Shown: in pieces, positions 56,404 to 64,000 of the stretch
How positions within the stretch are numbered: position 1 is the first letter of the stretch
How the letters are laid out: each line of letters starts with the position of its first letter
Assembly (NCBI RefSeq): GCF_014851565.1
Contig: NZ_JACVAA010000005.1
Coordinates: forward strand, 371,246-435,245
Source: Pseudomonas sp. PDM15
Lineage (GTDB): Bacteria; Pseudomonadota; Gammaproteobacteria; Pseudomonadales; Pseudomonadaceae
Length of the DNA: 64,000 bases
Reading direction: 5' to 3'
Made by a program: the position numbers and the translations under genes
Notes under the pieces: model-generated
Told to the model about the DNA's origin: nothing
The model's database searches: none
What the model saw: the letters and a program-made list of their open reading frames with translations, nothing else

Positions 56404-56454
56404 CCCGGACTTCAGTCCGGGACGCAGCCGGCCCCGGACTGAAGTCCGGGCTAC
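56400..56454. repeat. inverted GTAG-type REP pair (REPIN) overlapping a stop codon
   Basis: GTAGCCCGGACTTCAGTCCGGG faces its reverse complement CCCGGACTGAAGTCCGGGCTAC. The TAG stop of the monooxygenase gene is part of the first GTAG. Confidence 0.85.
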
Positions 56455-56482
56455 GCCAACTGATACCCAGCGAGGACACGCC

Positions 56483-56587
56483 ATGTCCGCAGTCGTCATG
56501 ATTACCGGCGCCGCCAGTGGTATCGGTCAGGCCATCTGCGAACGCCTGATCAATCGCGGGCTGGCCGAAAAAGTAGACGGTCGCTGA
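56483..56587 (+). pseudogene. truncated short-chain dehydrogenase (34 codons)
   Basis: ATG 56483 opens a frame with the SDR NAD(P) motif 'MITGAASGIGQAICERL', then breaks at 'LAEK' into unrelated sequence and stops at 56585-56587. A full SDR has about 250 residues. The break marks a deletion or insertion junction at about 56570. Confidence 0.85.
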
Positions 56588-56612
56588 AAGCGGAGGCGGT
56601 AGCCCAGAATGC

Positions 56613-56643
56613 AGAAGGCCCGGCAGATGCCGGGCCTTCTGTT
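56613..56643. terminator. strong hairpin terminator between the SDR stump and the RTX gene
   Basis: A perfect 12-base stem AGAAGGCCCGGC/GCCGGGCCTTCT with a four-base loop, followed on the plus strand by GTTTCC. It lies just past the 3' end of the minus-strand RTX gene and may serve both directions. Confidence 0.75.
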
Positions 56644-56658
56644 TCCGCTAGATAGCCA

Positions 56659-59600
56659 TCACTGCCAGTTGGCGGCGATCACCACATCCAGTTGCTGGCG
56701 CTGATCGGCGGTCAGGTTGCCCTCGCCGCCAGCCGGTACGCCAAAGCTGGCCATGGCATTCACCAGATTTTGCACCTGGCTAGCAGTCAGAGCACGACCA
56801 TCCGCGACCTGGAGCTGCTCGACCTGATAGGAACTACTCGAATACCAGTTCTTGATACTGACGCTATCGTCAGTGCCAATAACCTGGAGCTTGAGGTCGT
56901 TCCCCGAGCGGCTCAGCCAGAGCTCTTCTGCATCGATATCGCTACCGAACTGAAGGATATCTACCGCACCAGTCACACTGCTCGTCTCGACTATGGCATC
57001 CACACCATCGCCCAGGTTGAACAGGTAGGTGTCGTTCTTGTAGCTGCCGTACAGAGTGTCGTTACCGGTACCGCCGGCCAGCAAGTTCGCATCGGAGTAA
57101 TTGAGGTCTGTCCTCAGTACGTCGTCGCCAGCCTCGCCAAACAGGCGATTGCTGCCCTTGCCACCATCCAGGGTGTCGTTGCCGGCACCACCGCGCAGCT
57201 CATCGGTACCGACATGCCCCAGTAGGGTGTCATTACCAGAGCCACCCTGCTGGACCCAGCCGTTCGCGAACAGCTGCGACCAGGTCAGGGTCGTGCCATC
57301 GGCAAACTCGACCTTCTCGAGCCGCGTCGAAGAACTCCAGTCGGCCGATACAGCAGTAGACGACAGAACGCTCTTCACGACCACCTTGTCTACGCCGTTG
57401 GCGTGCGCGATCACCAGATCAACACCGGAGCGCTGGAACTGCAGGTCCTCGAGCTTGATCCCCTCGCCGAAGCGCAGCACATCCACGGCACCAGTCACAC
57501 TGCTTGTCTCGACGATGGTGTCCACACCATCGCCCAGGTTGAACAGATAGATGTCGTTCTTGTAGCTGCCGTTGAGGATGTCGTTGCCGGTACCGCCTGC
57601 CAGCAGGTTCGCGTCGGAGTAATTGAGGTCTGTCCTCAGTACGTCGTCGCCAGCCTCGCCAAACAGGCGGTTGCTGCCCTTGCCACCATCCAGGGTGTCG
57701 TTGCCGGCACCACCGCGCAGCTCATCGGTACCGACATGCCCCAGTAGGGTGTCATTACCAGAGCCACCCTGCTGGACCCAGCCGTTCGCAAACAGCTGCG
57801 ACCAGGTCAGGGTCGTGCCATCAGCGAACTCGACCTTCTCGAGCAGCGTCGAAGAACTCCAGTCGGCCGATACAGCAGTAGACGACAGGACGTTCTTCAC
57901 GACCACCTTGTCTACACCGTTGGCGTGCGCGATCACCAGATCGACACCGGAGCGCTGGAACTGCAGGTCCTCCAGCTTGATGCCCTCGCCGAAGCGCAGC
58001 ACATCCACCGCACCGGTCACACTGCTCGTCTCGACGATGGTGTCCACACCATCGCCCAGGTTGAACAGGTAGGTGTCGTTCTTGTAGCTGCCGTACAGGG
58101 TGTCGTTACCGGTACCGCCGGCCAGCAAGTTCGCATCGGAGTAATTGAGGTCTGTCCTCAGTACGTCGTCGCCAGCCTCTCCAAACAGGCGGTTGCTGCC
58201 CTTGCCACCATCCAGGGTGTCGTTGCCGGCACCGCCACGCAGCTCGTCCTGACTATCCCAATCGGCAAGGGTGTCGTCGAAGTTCGTACCGAAGACAGTC
58301 TTCTGCTTGATATCGGCATAGGCCCAAACCGTGCCGTTGGCGAAGCGAACTTCCTCCAGCTTGTAGGTGCTTGCACCTCCATTGTTGAAGTAATTGCTCA
58401 CCGTCACCTTGTCGGTCGAGCCTGCCAGAGACAGGATCAGGTTATCGCCGGAGCGGGTAACCTGAATGTCGCTCGGCGCGATGTCGGCGGCGAACTCAAT
58501 CGCATCCACCTTGCCGGTGCTGGTGTCGTAGTTGCTGACCGTGTCCTGGCCCCAACCGCGACTGAAGCGATATACGTCGCTACCAGCATCCCCGTTCAGG
58601 GTGTCATTACCGACACCGCCGTCCAGCACATCGTTGCCGTTACCGCCGCTTAGGTTGTCGGTACCTTCGCCACCATTCAGGCTGTCGTTGCCGTCTTCAC
58701 CGTACAGGTAGTCGTTGCCAACTTCGCCACCCAGCACGTCGTTGCCGGCAGCACCGTACAGGTAGTCGTTACCGGCACCGGCGTTGATCTGGTCAGCCGA
58801 GGCATAGCCCCTCAGGTTGTCGTTGCCGGCAGTGCCCAGCAGCGCCAGTTCCTTGACCTTGTCGATGCTCCAAGTGGTGCCATCGGCGAAGCGAACTTCT
58901 TCCAGCTTGTAGTTGCTGGCACCGTCGCTGTTGAAGTAGTTGCTCACCGTCACTTTGTCGGCCGAACCCACCAGCGACAGGATCAGGTTGTCGCCCGAGC
59001 GGGTGATCTGGATGTCGCTCGGCGCGATGTCCGAAGCGAACTCGATCGCATCCACCTTGCCGGTGCTGGTGTCGTAGTTGTTGACGCTGTCCTGACCCCA
59101 GCCACGGCTGAAGCGATACACGTCGCTACCGACATCGCCGTTCAGGCTGTCATTGCCGACGCCGCCATCCAGCACGTCGTTGCCGTTGCCGCCGTACAGG
59201 TTGTCGGTACCTTCGCCACCATTCAGGCTGTCGTTGCCATCTTCGCCATACAGGTAGTCGTTACCGGCATCACCGCCCAACACATCGTGTCCGGCAGCAC
59301 CGTACAGATAGTCGTTGCCAGCCGCAGCATTGATCTGGTCAGCCGAGGCATAGCCTCTCAGGTTGTCGTTACCGGCAGTACCCAGCAGGGCCAGCTCCTT
59401 GACCTTGTCGATGCTCCAGGTGGTGCCATCGGCGAAGCGGACTTCTTCCAGCTTGTAGGCACTCGCACCGTCACTGTTGAAGTAGTTGCTCACCGTCACT
59501 TTGTCGGTCGAACCCACCAGCGACAGGATCAAATGGTCACCCGAGCGGGTGATCTGGATGTCGCTCGGTGCGATGTCCGACGCGAACTCGATTGCGTCCA

Positions 59601-62600
59601 CCTTGCCAGTGCTGCTGTCGTTACTGCTGACCGTGTCCTGGCCCCAACCGCGACTGAAGCGATATACGTCGCTACCAGCATCCCCGTTCAGGGTGTCATT
59701 GCCGACACCACCGTCCAGCACATCGTTGCCGGTGCCGCCGTACAGGGTGTCGGTACCCTCTCCACCATTCAGGCTGTCGTTGCCGTCTTCGCCATACAGG
59801 TAGTCATTGCCAACTTCACCACCCAACACGTCGTTGCCGGCTGCACCGTATAGATAGTCGTTACCGGCACCGGCGTTAATCTGGTCGGCGGAGGCATAGC
59901 CTCTCAGAGTGTCGTTGCCGGCAGTGCCCAGCAGCGCCAGTTCCTTGACCTTGTCGATGCTCCAGGTGGTGCTGTCGGCGAAGCGAATTTCCTCCAGCTT
60001 GTAGGTGCTGGTGCCGTCCTTGTCGAAGTAGTTGTTTACCGTCACCTTGTCGGTCGAGCCCACCAGCGACAGGACCAGGTTGTCGCCCGAGCGGGTAATC
60101 TGGATGTCGCTCGGCGCGATGTCCGACGCGAACTCGATCGCGTCCACCTTGCCGGTGCTGCTGTCGTTATTGCTGACCGTGTCCTGCCCCCAACCACGGC
60201 TGAAGCGATACACGTCGCTACCGGCATCGCCGCTCAGGCTGTCATTACCGACGCCACCGTCCAGCACATCGTTGCCGTTGCCGCCATACAGGTTGTCGGC
60301 GCCTTCAGCACCCAGCAGCAGATCGTTACCGTCTTCGCCATACACACGGTCATCGCCTAGCTCGCCATTGAGCTGGTCGTCGCCCGCTGCACCGTACAGG
60401 TAGTCGTTTCCGGCACCGGAGTTGATCTGGTCGGCAGTGGCATAACCCCTCAGATTGTCGTTACCGGTAGTGCCCAGCAGCGCCAGCTCCTTGACCTTGT
60501 CGATGCTCCAGGTGGTGCCATCAGCGAAGCGGATTTCCTCCAGCTTGTAGGTGCTGGTGCCGTCCTTGTCGAAGTAGTTGGTTACCGTCACCTTGTCGGT
60601 CGAGCCCACCAGCGACAGGATCAGATTGTCGCTCGAGCGGGTGATCTGGATATCGCTTGGAGCGATGTCCGACGCAAACTCGATCACATCCACCTTGCCA
60701 GTACTGCTGTCGTTGTTGCTGACCGTGTCCTGGCCCCAACCACGATTGAAGCGATACACATCGCTACCGGCATCGCCGCTCAGGCTGTCGTTGCCGACAC
60801 CACCATCCAGCACATCGTCGCCGTTGCCGCCGTACAGGTTGTCATTGCCTTCGGCGCCCTGAAGCTGATCGTTGCCGTCCTCTCCGTACACGCGATCCTC
60901 ACCCAGCCCGCCATTGAGCTGATCATCACCCGCGGCACCGTATAGATAGTCGTTGCCGACTCCGCCATTGATCTGGTCAGCCGAGGCGTAGCCTCTCAGG
61001 TTATCGTTGCCCGCTGTACTTATCAGCACGAGCGCTTTAACTTTATCGATGCCCCAGATGGTGCCATCGGCGAAGCGAATCTCCTCCAGTTTGTAGGTGC
61101 TAGCACCGTCTTTGTCGAAGTAGTTGTTCACCGTCACTTTATCGGTCGAGCCCACCAGCGACAGGATCAGGGCATCACCCGAGCGACTGACGTGGATATC
61201 ACTCGGCGCGATGTCCGCGGCGAACTCGATCGCATCCACCTTGCCGGTACTAGTGTCGTAGTTGCTGACCGAATCTTGGCCCCAGCCACGCGAGAAGCGA
61301 TACACATCGCTGCCAGCATCGCCGCTCAGGCTGTCGTTGCCGACACCTCCGTCCAGCACATCATTGCCTTCTCCGCCATATAGGTTGTCATTGCCTGCGC
61401 CGGCCAACAGCAGATCATTGCCATTGTTACCCCAGAGGCGATCATCGCCAGCCCCGCCATCCAGGAAGTCCGTACCGTCATTACCAGTCAGCGAGTCATT
61501 ACCCGCCTCACCGAACAGGAAGTCGGCGCGGGCGCCGCCTACCAGGCTGCCATTCGCACTCGAATCGAAAATCACGCTGCTACTGGAGCCGAGTTGCTTC
61601 TTAAGTTCCTCGACCTGAGCTCCGCTAAGTTGGCGAACCCACTCGCCTGCAATCGCAATTTCATTGGATGCCCAACCAGCGGTGCCCGCGATGGCCGAAC
61701 CGAACTCAAGGATGTCTACTACAGCTTTGACAGGATTACTTGCTTGCAACTGCTCCAGCTTGTCGAGGGCACCACTGAAGTCGAGGCTTATATCGCTCCC
61801 GGATAGGACAAAGGAAATAGCCTCAACATAGGGCTGGAGACGGGTCTGCAGCAACAGGCCGTTGTAGACCGAGTCCATTAGCGCCTGATAGGCCGCGCGA
61901 ATATGTCTCTCCTGGTTCGGACCAAAAGAGAAATCTTCCTCGGTGAGGTAATAGGTTGCACCAAACTCAATCGAGCCGCCGCCTGCACTGCCAGAGCGAC
62001 CTTGCGACCCGGCAATGAAGGAGATGCCAATCTCCCCATCCTTGCCATCATCATTGCTCGGTTTGAAGTCGAAGAAGTACTGGCCATTGAAAACTTCCAG
62101 CACTCGTACCATCTCCAGAAGCTCCTTTCTCCTCAACTGCTCGGCAGTAGGAGAGGGGTCCTGCTGTATCTCACCCAGCTCGAGAGAGCCACCGCCAGTA
62201 CCACCACCGCTGGAAGAGCCCGCGCCAACAAGCGGGGGCTTGTCTATCTCCCATGAATAACCAAACTCGATGTCGTAGAGCTTGCCCTCGGCCAGATCGG
62301 AAACACGCTCATCAAAAGTACGGAAGTCCGCGCTATTGGCCCAGGCACGAATTAATTGATCCAAAAGAGCATGCTGCTCTAGGCGGGTACCAGCAGCGGA
62401 GTATGCCGCCAATGCATCTTGCAGCGATTCGCTGGTGGCCGCCGCTTCGCGCAGGTCGCGCACGGCACCCGAACCATGCATATTTGCCACACCGACCAGC
62501 CCCGCTGGAATCTCGATGGAGTCGGCGAATTCGCGGTAGAAAGGGTTGTCTTCGAAGTACACATCACCAGACACCCCGGTACCGCCACCACGGTTAGCGT

Positions 62601-63474
62601 CCCACTGGAATGTACCGAAACCGTCGATATGATTGTCGTTGCCCAGATCCTTAGTCTTGCCATCGGAGCCGGTACCAATACTTTCGATGCCCACTTCCTG
62701 CAGAGTCAGCAGCTCTCCGGACTGACTGATGCCATCGCCATTCAGATCGCGCCATACGCGCAGATCGGCCCACACGGCATCACTGGCATCCAGCTTTCCG
62801 TCAGCATTGCTATCCACAGCCTGCATGGCCTCGAAGCCATCCTTGGCCTTACTGCCATCTGCAAGTAGCGTGTTCTCGCCAAATAGCTCATGACCATTAT
62901 CGATGCTGCCATTTCCATTGCGATCCAGCACAAGCAGACCATCGTCGGGATTAACCCAGCCGGAGCCGTGCTTATTGCCATCACCATCATGGTCGAATAG
63001 AACTTGGCCTTCGGCGCCAAATGTTTCAATCCCATCCCCATCAAGATCGACAACCATAGGCGACATGGTTTGCGATGCCAAACCAAGCTCTACATTTACA
63101 TCATCATGGATAAGATCGTATATAGCACCACCCAAACTAACATTCTTATTATAATAATCAATACCAAAGTCAACCAACATTGCAATTGAAATGCTAGAAA
63201 TATCCTGCAAATGCAACTGCTCTTTCAAATAATCATTAAATTCCTTATTCTTTTTAAGGGAATCAAAAACCCTATCCAACCCAGACTTCTGAAGCAACTT
63301 ACTTACACCAACCTCTGTTAGACCAGCCACCGCCGCAACACCTAATGTCTGGGCAACTGCCTGAGCGATATCAAGGGCATTCTCTGCCGTTTGAGCAGTA
63401 TTATATGCATCTATAGAGCCCTTTAAATTATCCACATTCTTCATCAGGCTAGCTATTGTTCCTGCAAAACTCAT
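56659..63474 (-). CDS. giant RTX calcium-binding protein, type I secretion substrate
   Basis: A 2271-residue secreted protein without a Sec signal. Residues 1-125 form a hydrophobic/helical head. About 140-290 hold EF-hand-like loops ('VDLDGDGIE', 'FDHDGDGNK', 'LDRNGNGSIDNGHELFG') as in FrpC-like proteins. About 290-680 is non-repetitive. From about 685 come RTX nonapeptides (GGxGxDxLx) alternating with HCBP-related domains ('YRFSRGWGQD...LEEIRFADG'), in six blocks of 182 residues and then three of 174. The end 'QLDVVIAANWQ' is of the type I C-terminal kind. No enzymatic domain is recognised; adhesin or toxin-like roles are open. ATG and the upstream TAA share one base, and a HlyD gene lies just before. 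Confidence 0.92.
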   Translation of the reverse strand: MSFAGTIASLMKNVDNLKGSIDAYNTAQTAENALDIAQAVAQTLGVAAVAGLTEVGVSKLLQKSGLDRVFDSLKKNKEFNDYLKEQLHLQDISSISIAMLVDFGIDYYNKNVSLGGAIYDLIHDDVNVELGLASQTMSPMVVDLDGDGIETFGAEGQVLFDHDGDGNKHGSGWVNPDDGLLVLDRNGNGSIDNGHELFGENTLLADGSKAKDGFEAMQAVDSNADGKLDASDAVWADLRVWRDLNGDGISQSGELLTLQEVGIESIGTGSDGKTKDLGNDNHIDGFGTFQWDANRGGGTGVSGDVYFEDNPFYREFADSIEIPAGLVGVANMHGSGAVRDLREAAATSESLQDALAAYSAAGTRLEQHALLDQLIRAWANSADFRTFDERVSDLAEGKLYDIEFGYSWEIDKPPLVGAGSSSGGGTGGGSLELGEIQQDPSPTAEQLRRKELLEMVRVLEVFNGQYFFDFKPSNDDGKDGEIGISFIAGSQGRSGSAGGGSIEFGATYYLTEEDFSFGPNQERHIRAAYQALMDSVYNGLLLQTRLQPYVEAISFVLSGSDISLDFSGALDKLEQLQASNPVKAVVDILEFGSAIAGTAGWASNEIAIAGEWVRQLSGAQVEELKKQLGSSSSVIFDSSANGSLVGGARADFLFGEAGNDSLTGNDGTDFLDGGAGDDRLWGNNGNDLLLAGAGNDNLYGGEGNDVLDGGVGNDSLSGDAGSDVYRFSRGWGQDSVSNYDTSTGKVDAIEFAADIAPSDIHVSRSGDALILSLVGSTDKVTVNNYFDKDGASTYKLEEIRFADGTIWGIDKVKALVLISTAGNDNLRGYASADQINGGVGNDYLYGAAGDDQLNGGLGEDRVYGEDGNDQLQGAEGNDNLYGGNGDDVLDGGVGNDSLSGDAGSDVYRFNRGWGQDTVSNNDSSTGKVDVIEFASDIAPSDIQITRSSDNLILSLVGSTDKVTVTNYFDKDGTSTYKLEEIRFADGTTWSIDKVKELALLGTTGNDNLRGYATADQINSGAGNDYLYGAAGDDQLNGELGDDRVYGEDGNDLLLGAEGADNLYGGNGNDVLDGGVGNDSLSGDAGSDVYRFSRGWGQDTVSNNDSSTGKVDAIEFASDIAPSDIQITRSGDNLVLSLVGSTDKVTVNNYFDKDGTSTYKLEEIRFADSTTWSIDKVKELALLGTAGNDTLRGYASADQINAGAGNDYLYGAAGNDVLGGEVGNDYLYGEDGNDSLNGGEGTDTLYGGTGNDVLDGGVGNDTLNGDAGSDVYRFSRGWGQDTVSSNDSSTGKVDAIEFASDIAPSDIQITRSGDHLILSLVGSTDKVTVSNYFNSDGASAYKLEEVRFADGTTWSIDKVKELALLGTAGNDNLRGYASADQINAAAGNDYLYGAAGHDVLGGDAGNDYLYGEDGNDSLNGGEGTDNLYGGNGNDVLDGGVGNDSLNGDVGSDVYRFSRGWGQDSVNNYDTSTGKVDAIEFASDIAPSDIQITRSGDNLILSLVGSADKVTVSNYFNSDGASNYKLEEVRFADGTTWSIDKVKELALLGTAGNDNLRGYASADQINAGAGNDYLYGAAGNDVLGGEVGNDYLYGEDGNDSLNGGEGTDNLSGGNGNDVLDGGVGNDTLNGDAGSDVYRFSRGWGQDTVSNYDTSTGKVDAIEFAADIAPSDIQVTRSGDNLILSLAGSTDKVTVSNYFNNGGASTYKLEEVRFANGTVWAYADIKQKTVFGTNFDDTLADWDSQDELRGGAGNDTLDGGKGSNRLFGEAGDDVLRTDLNYSDANLLAGGTGNDTLYGSYKNDTYLFNLGDGVDTIVETSSVTGAVDVLRFGEGIKLEDLQFQRSGVDLVIAHANGVDKVVVKNVLSSTAVSADWSSSTLLEKVEFADGTTLTWSQLFANGWVQQGGSGNDTLLGHVGTDELRGGAGNDTLDGGKGSNRLFGEAGDDVLRTDLNYSDANLLAGGTGNDILNGSYKNDIYLFNLGDGVDTIVETSSVTGAVDVLRFGEGIKLEDLQFQRSGVDLVIAHANGVDKVVVKSVLSSTAVSADWSSSTRLEKVEFADGTTLTWSQLFANGWVQQGGSGNDTLLGHVGTDELRGGAGNDTLDGGKGSNRLFGEAGDDVLRTDLNYSDANLLAGGTGNDTLYGSYKNDTYLFNLGDGVDAIVETSSVTGAVDILQFGSDIDAEELWLSRSGNDLKLQVIGTDDSVSIKNWYSSSSYQVEQLQVADGRALTASQVQNLVNAMASFGVPAGGEGNLTADQRQQLDVVIAANWQ
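56955..58248 (-). repeat. three tandem 522-bp coding repeats in the RTX gene
   Basis: TCCTCAGTACGTCGTCGCC recurs at 57111, 57633 and 58155, exactly 522 bases (174 codons) apart. The first two units are nearly identical; the third diverges after about residue 2170 into the C-terminal secretion region. Confidence 0.93.
58320..61398 (-). repeat. six tandem 546-bp coding repeats in the RTX gene
   Basis: The codons for Trp-Gly-Gln-Asp recur at about 61270, 60724, 60178, 59632, 59086 and 58540, exactly 546 bases (182 codons) apart. The units are highly similar at DNA level, the last being incomplete. Each holds a set of calcium nonapeptides and one HCBP-related domain. Confidence 0.93.
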
Positions 63475-63824
63475 TACTTAGTCACTCCCTTGTTGAAAAT
63501 TCTAACCATAAGAAATCTATACCCCTTAGCCGCCAAGTAAGAGACTAAGAAAAGAATAGACATCTCAGAAGAGCTACTCTCATCCAAATACATCGCAGCC
63601 GTCAAAATACAAACTGCAAATAATGCACATCGCCCCAAAATCAGCGCAAACGAGACCATACCCACCCCCGCATTCAAATATGCGTAGGCCGGGAAAAAGA
63701 AAAAACAGGCTAAAAATCCAGCCGAAACACTTACAGCCTCACCAACATCTAGAAAATATATAGTCATCACGCCAAGCAACATATACATACGTTCCAAAGC
63801 GGACATATCAACAGTTTTCCACAT
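63474..63824 (-). CDS. small membrane protein of unknown function in the RTX operon
   Basis: A 116-residue protein with about three hydrophobic segments ('MYMLLGVMTIYFL', 'AGFLACFFFFPAYAYL', 'FALILGRCALFAVCILTAAM'). It is markedly more AT-rich than the chromosome around it. No family is recognised. Its TAA overlaps the RTX ATG by one base, and its ATG is nine bases after the HlyD stop, so it is part of the secretion operon; an accessory or immunity role is possible but unproven. Confidence 0.65.
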   Translation of the reverse strand: MWKTVDMSALERMYMLLGVMTIYFLDVGEAVSVSAGFLACFFFFPAYAYLNAGVGMVSFALILGRCALFAVCILTAAMYLDESSSSEMSILFLVSYLAAKGYRFLMVRIFNKGVTK

Positions 63825-63833
63825 ACCCCAAAC

Positions 63834-64000
63834 TCACCGTTCGCTCAGACTTTCATCCTGATACTCCCTGAGCGGACTCAGGAAGTAATCGATCACCTTT
63901 CTCTTGTCCGTCTTCACTTCCGCCCGCACGGCCATGCCTGGCGACAGTTCGATCCTGTTCTCGCCGACCTGGATGCTGTTCTCCTTCAACTGGATGCGCG
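63834..64000 (-). CDS. HlyD-family type I secretion adaptor, C-terminal end
   Basis: The last 54 or so residues of a periplasmic adaptor running out of the window. 'VGENRIELSPGMAVRAEVKT' and 'KRKVIDYFLSPLREYQDESL' are the hallmark end of HlyD/PrsE-type type I secretion proteins. It is the exporter part for the RTX protein downstream; the ABC ATPase should lie just beyond the right edge. Confidence 0.92.
   Translation of the reverse strand, partial: RIQLKENSIQVGENRIELSPGMAVRAEVKTDKRKVIDYFLSPLREYQDESLSER

Noticed and set aside
56692..60862. Repeated 100-240-codon plus-strand frames opposite the RTX repeats
   Set aside because: They repeat with the 522/546-base period only because the RTX gene does; no independent gene features.
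56955..61398. CRISPR-like regular repetition
   Set aside because: Unit length is over 500 bases and fully coding, with no short repeat-spacer alternation.

Overview
The window is chromosomal DNA of a Pseudomonas-group gammaproteobacterium. Evidence: GC-rich coding with long antisense shadow frames; gene orders nudF-DUF1249-cpdA-yqiA-parE-(esterase-like)-(DTG protease)-parC and nrdR-ribD-ribE-ribBX-ribH-nusB-thiL-pgpA, as I remember them from P. aeruginosa (PA4972-PA4964 and PA4057-PA4042); a PA4063-PA4067-like zinc/oprG block; and many GTAG-type REP pairs. There are no rRNA, tRNA, CRISPR or complete IS genes. All functional calls are from motifs and remembered families; no search was run.

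Layout. 1-9071: PAS protein fragment, then nudF to parC, several genes overlapping at start/stop. 9207-18502: lipoprotein, xseB-ispA, then an unusual interruption (PAP2 phosphatase, single-chain acyl-CoA carboxylase, alpha/beta hydrolase) separating ispA from dxs, which are normally adjacent. 18503-22635: cobalamin riboswitch, btuB-like receptor, btuF-like protein and ribA. 22759-30390: protease-like and solute-binding proteins, pgpA, thiL, nusB, ribH, ribBX, ribE behind an FMN riboswitch, ribD, nrdR. 30526-33406: lipoprotein, methyltransferase, cnoX, thioesterase and a small unknown protein with an octanucleotide repeat at its 5' side. 33497-37500: Zur-box-led zinc operon and an oprG gene with an ANR-type box. 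37681-39513: two sugar-nucleotide genes.

39642-56403 is the most interesting part: an apparent sphingolipid-use island. It has a neutral ceramidase (with threonine where the nucleophilic serine is expected), a DUF1302/DUF1329 pair, a TetR regulator with a strong palindrome at its start, a tight four-gene operon (FGGY kinase, class II aldolase, class III aminotransferase, degenerate aldolase-like protein), an AraC regulator resembling SphR, a SphB/SphC/SphD-like set (Tat-exported D-threonine-aldolase-like PLP protein, Tat-exported FAD oxidase, lipoprotein cytochrome c) and a flavin monooxygenase. I propose two long-chain-base routes. In the periplasm, C1 oxidation followed by retro-aldol cleavage. 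In the cytosol, transamination turns a long-chain base (best phytosphingosine) into a ketose-like ketone, which is phosphorylated and cleaved like rhamnulose 1-phosphate. The second route is inference and, to my knowledge, undescribed.

56483-64000: a 34-codon stump of a short-chain dehydrogenase marks a rearrangement edge. It is followed by a type I secretion locus on the minus strand: end of a HlyD adaptor, a small AT-rich membrane protein, and a 2271-residue RTX protein built of six 182-residue and three 174-residue tandem blocks.
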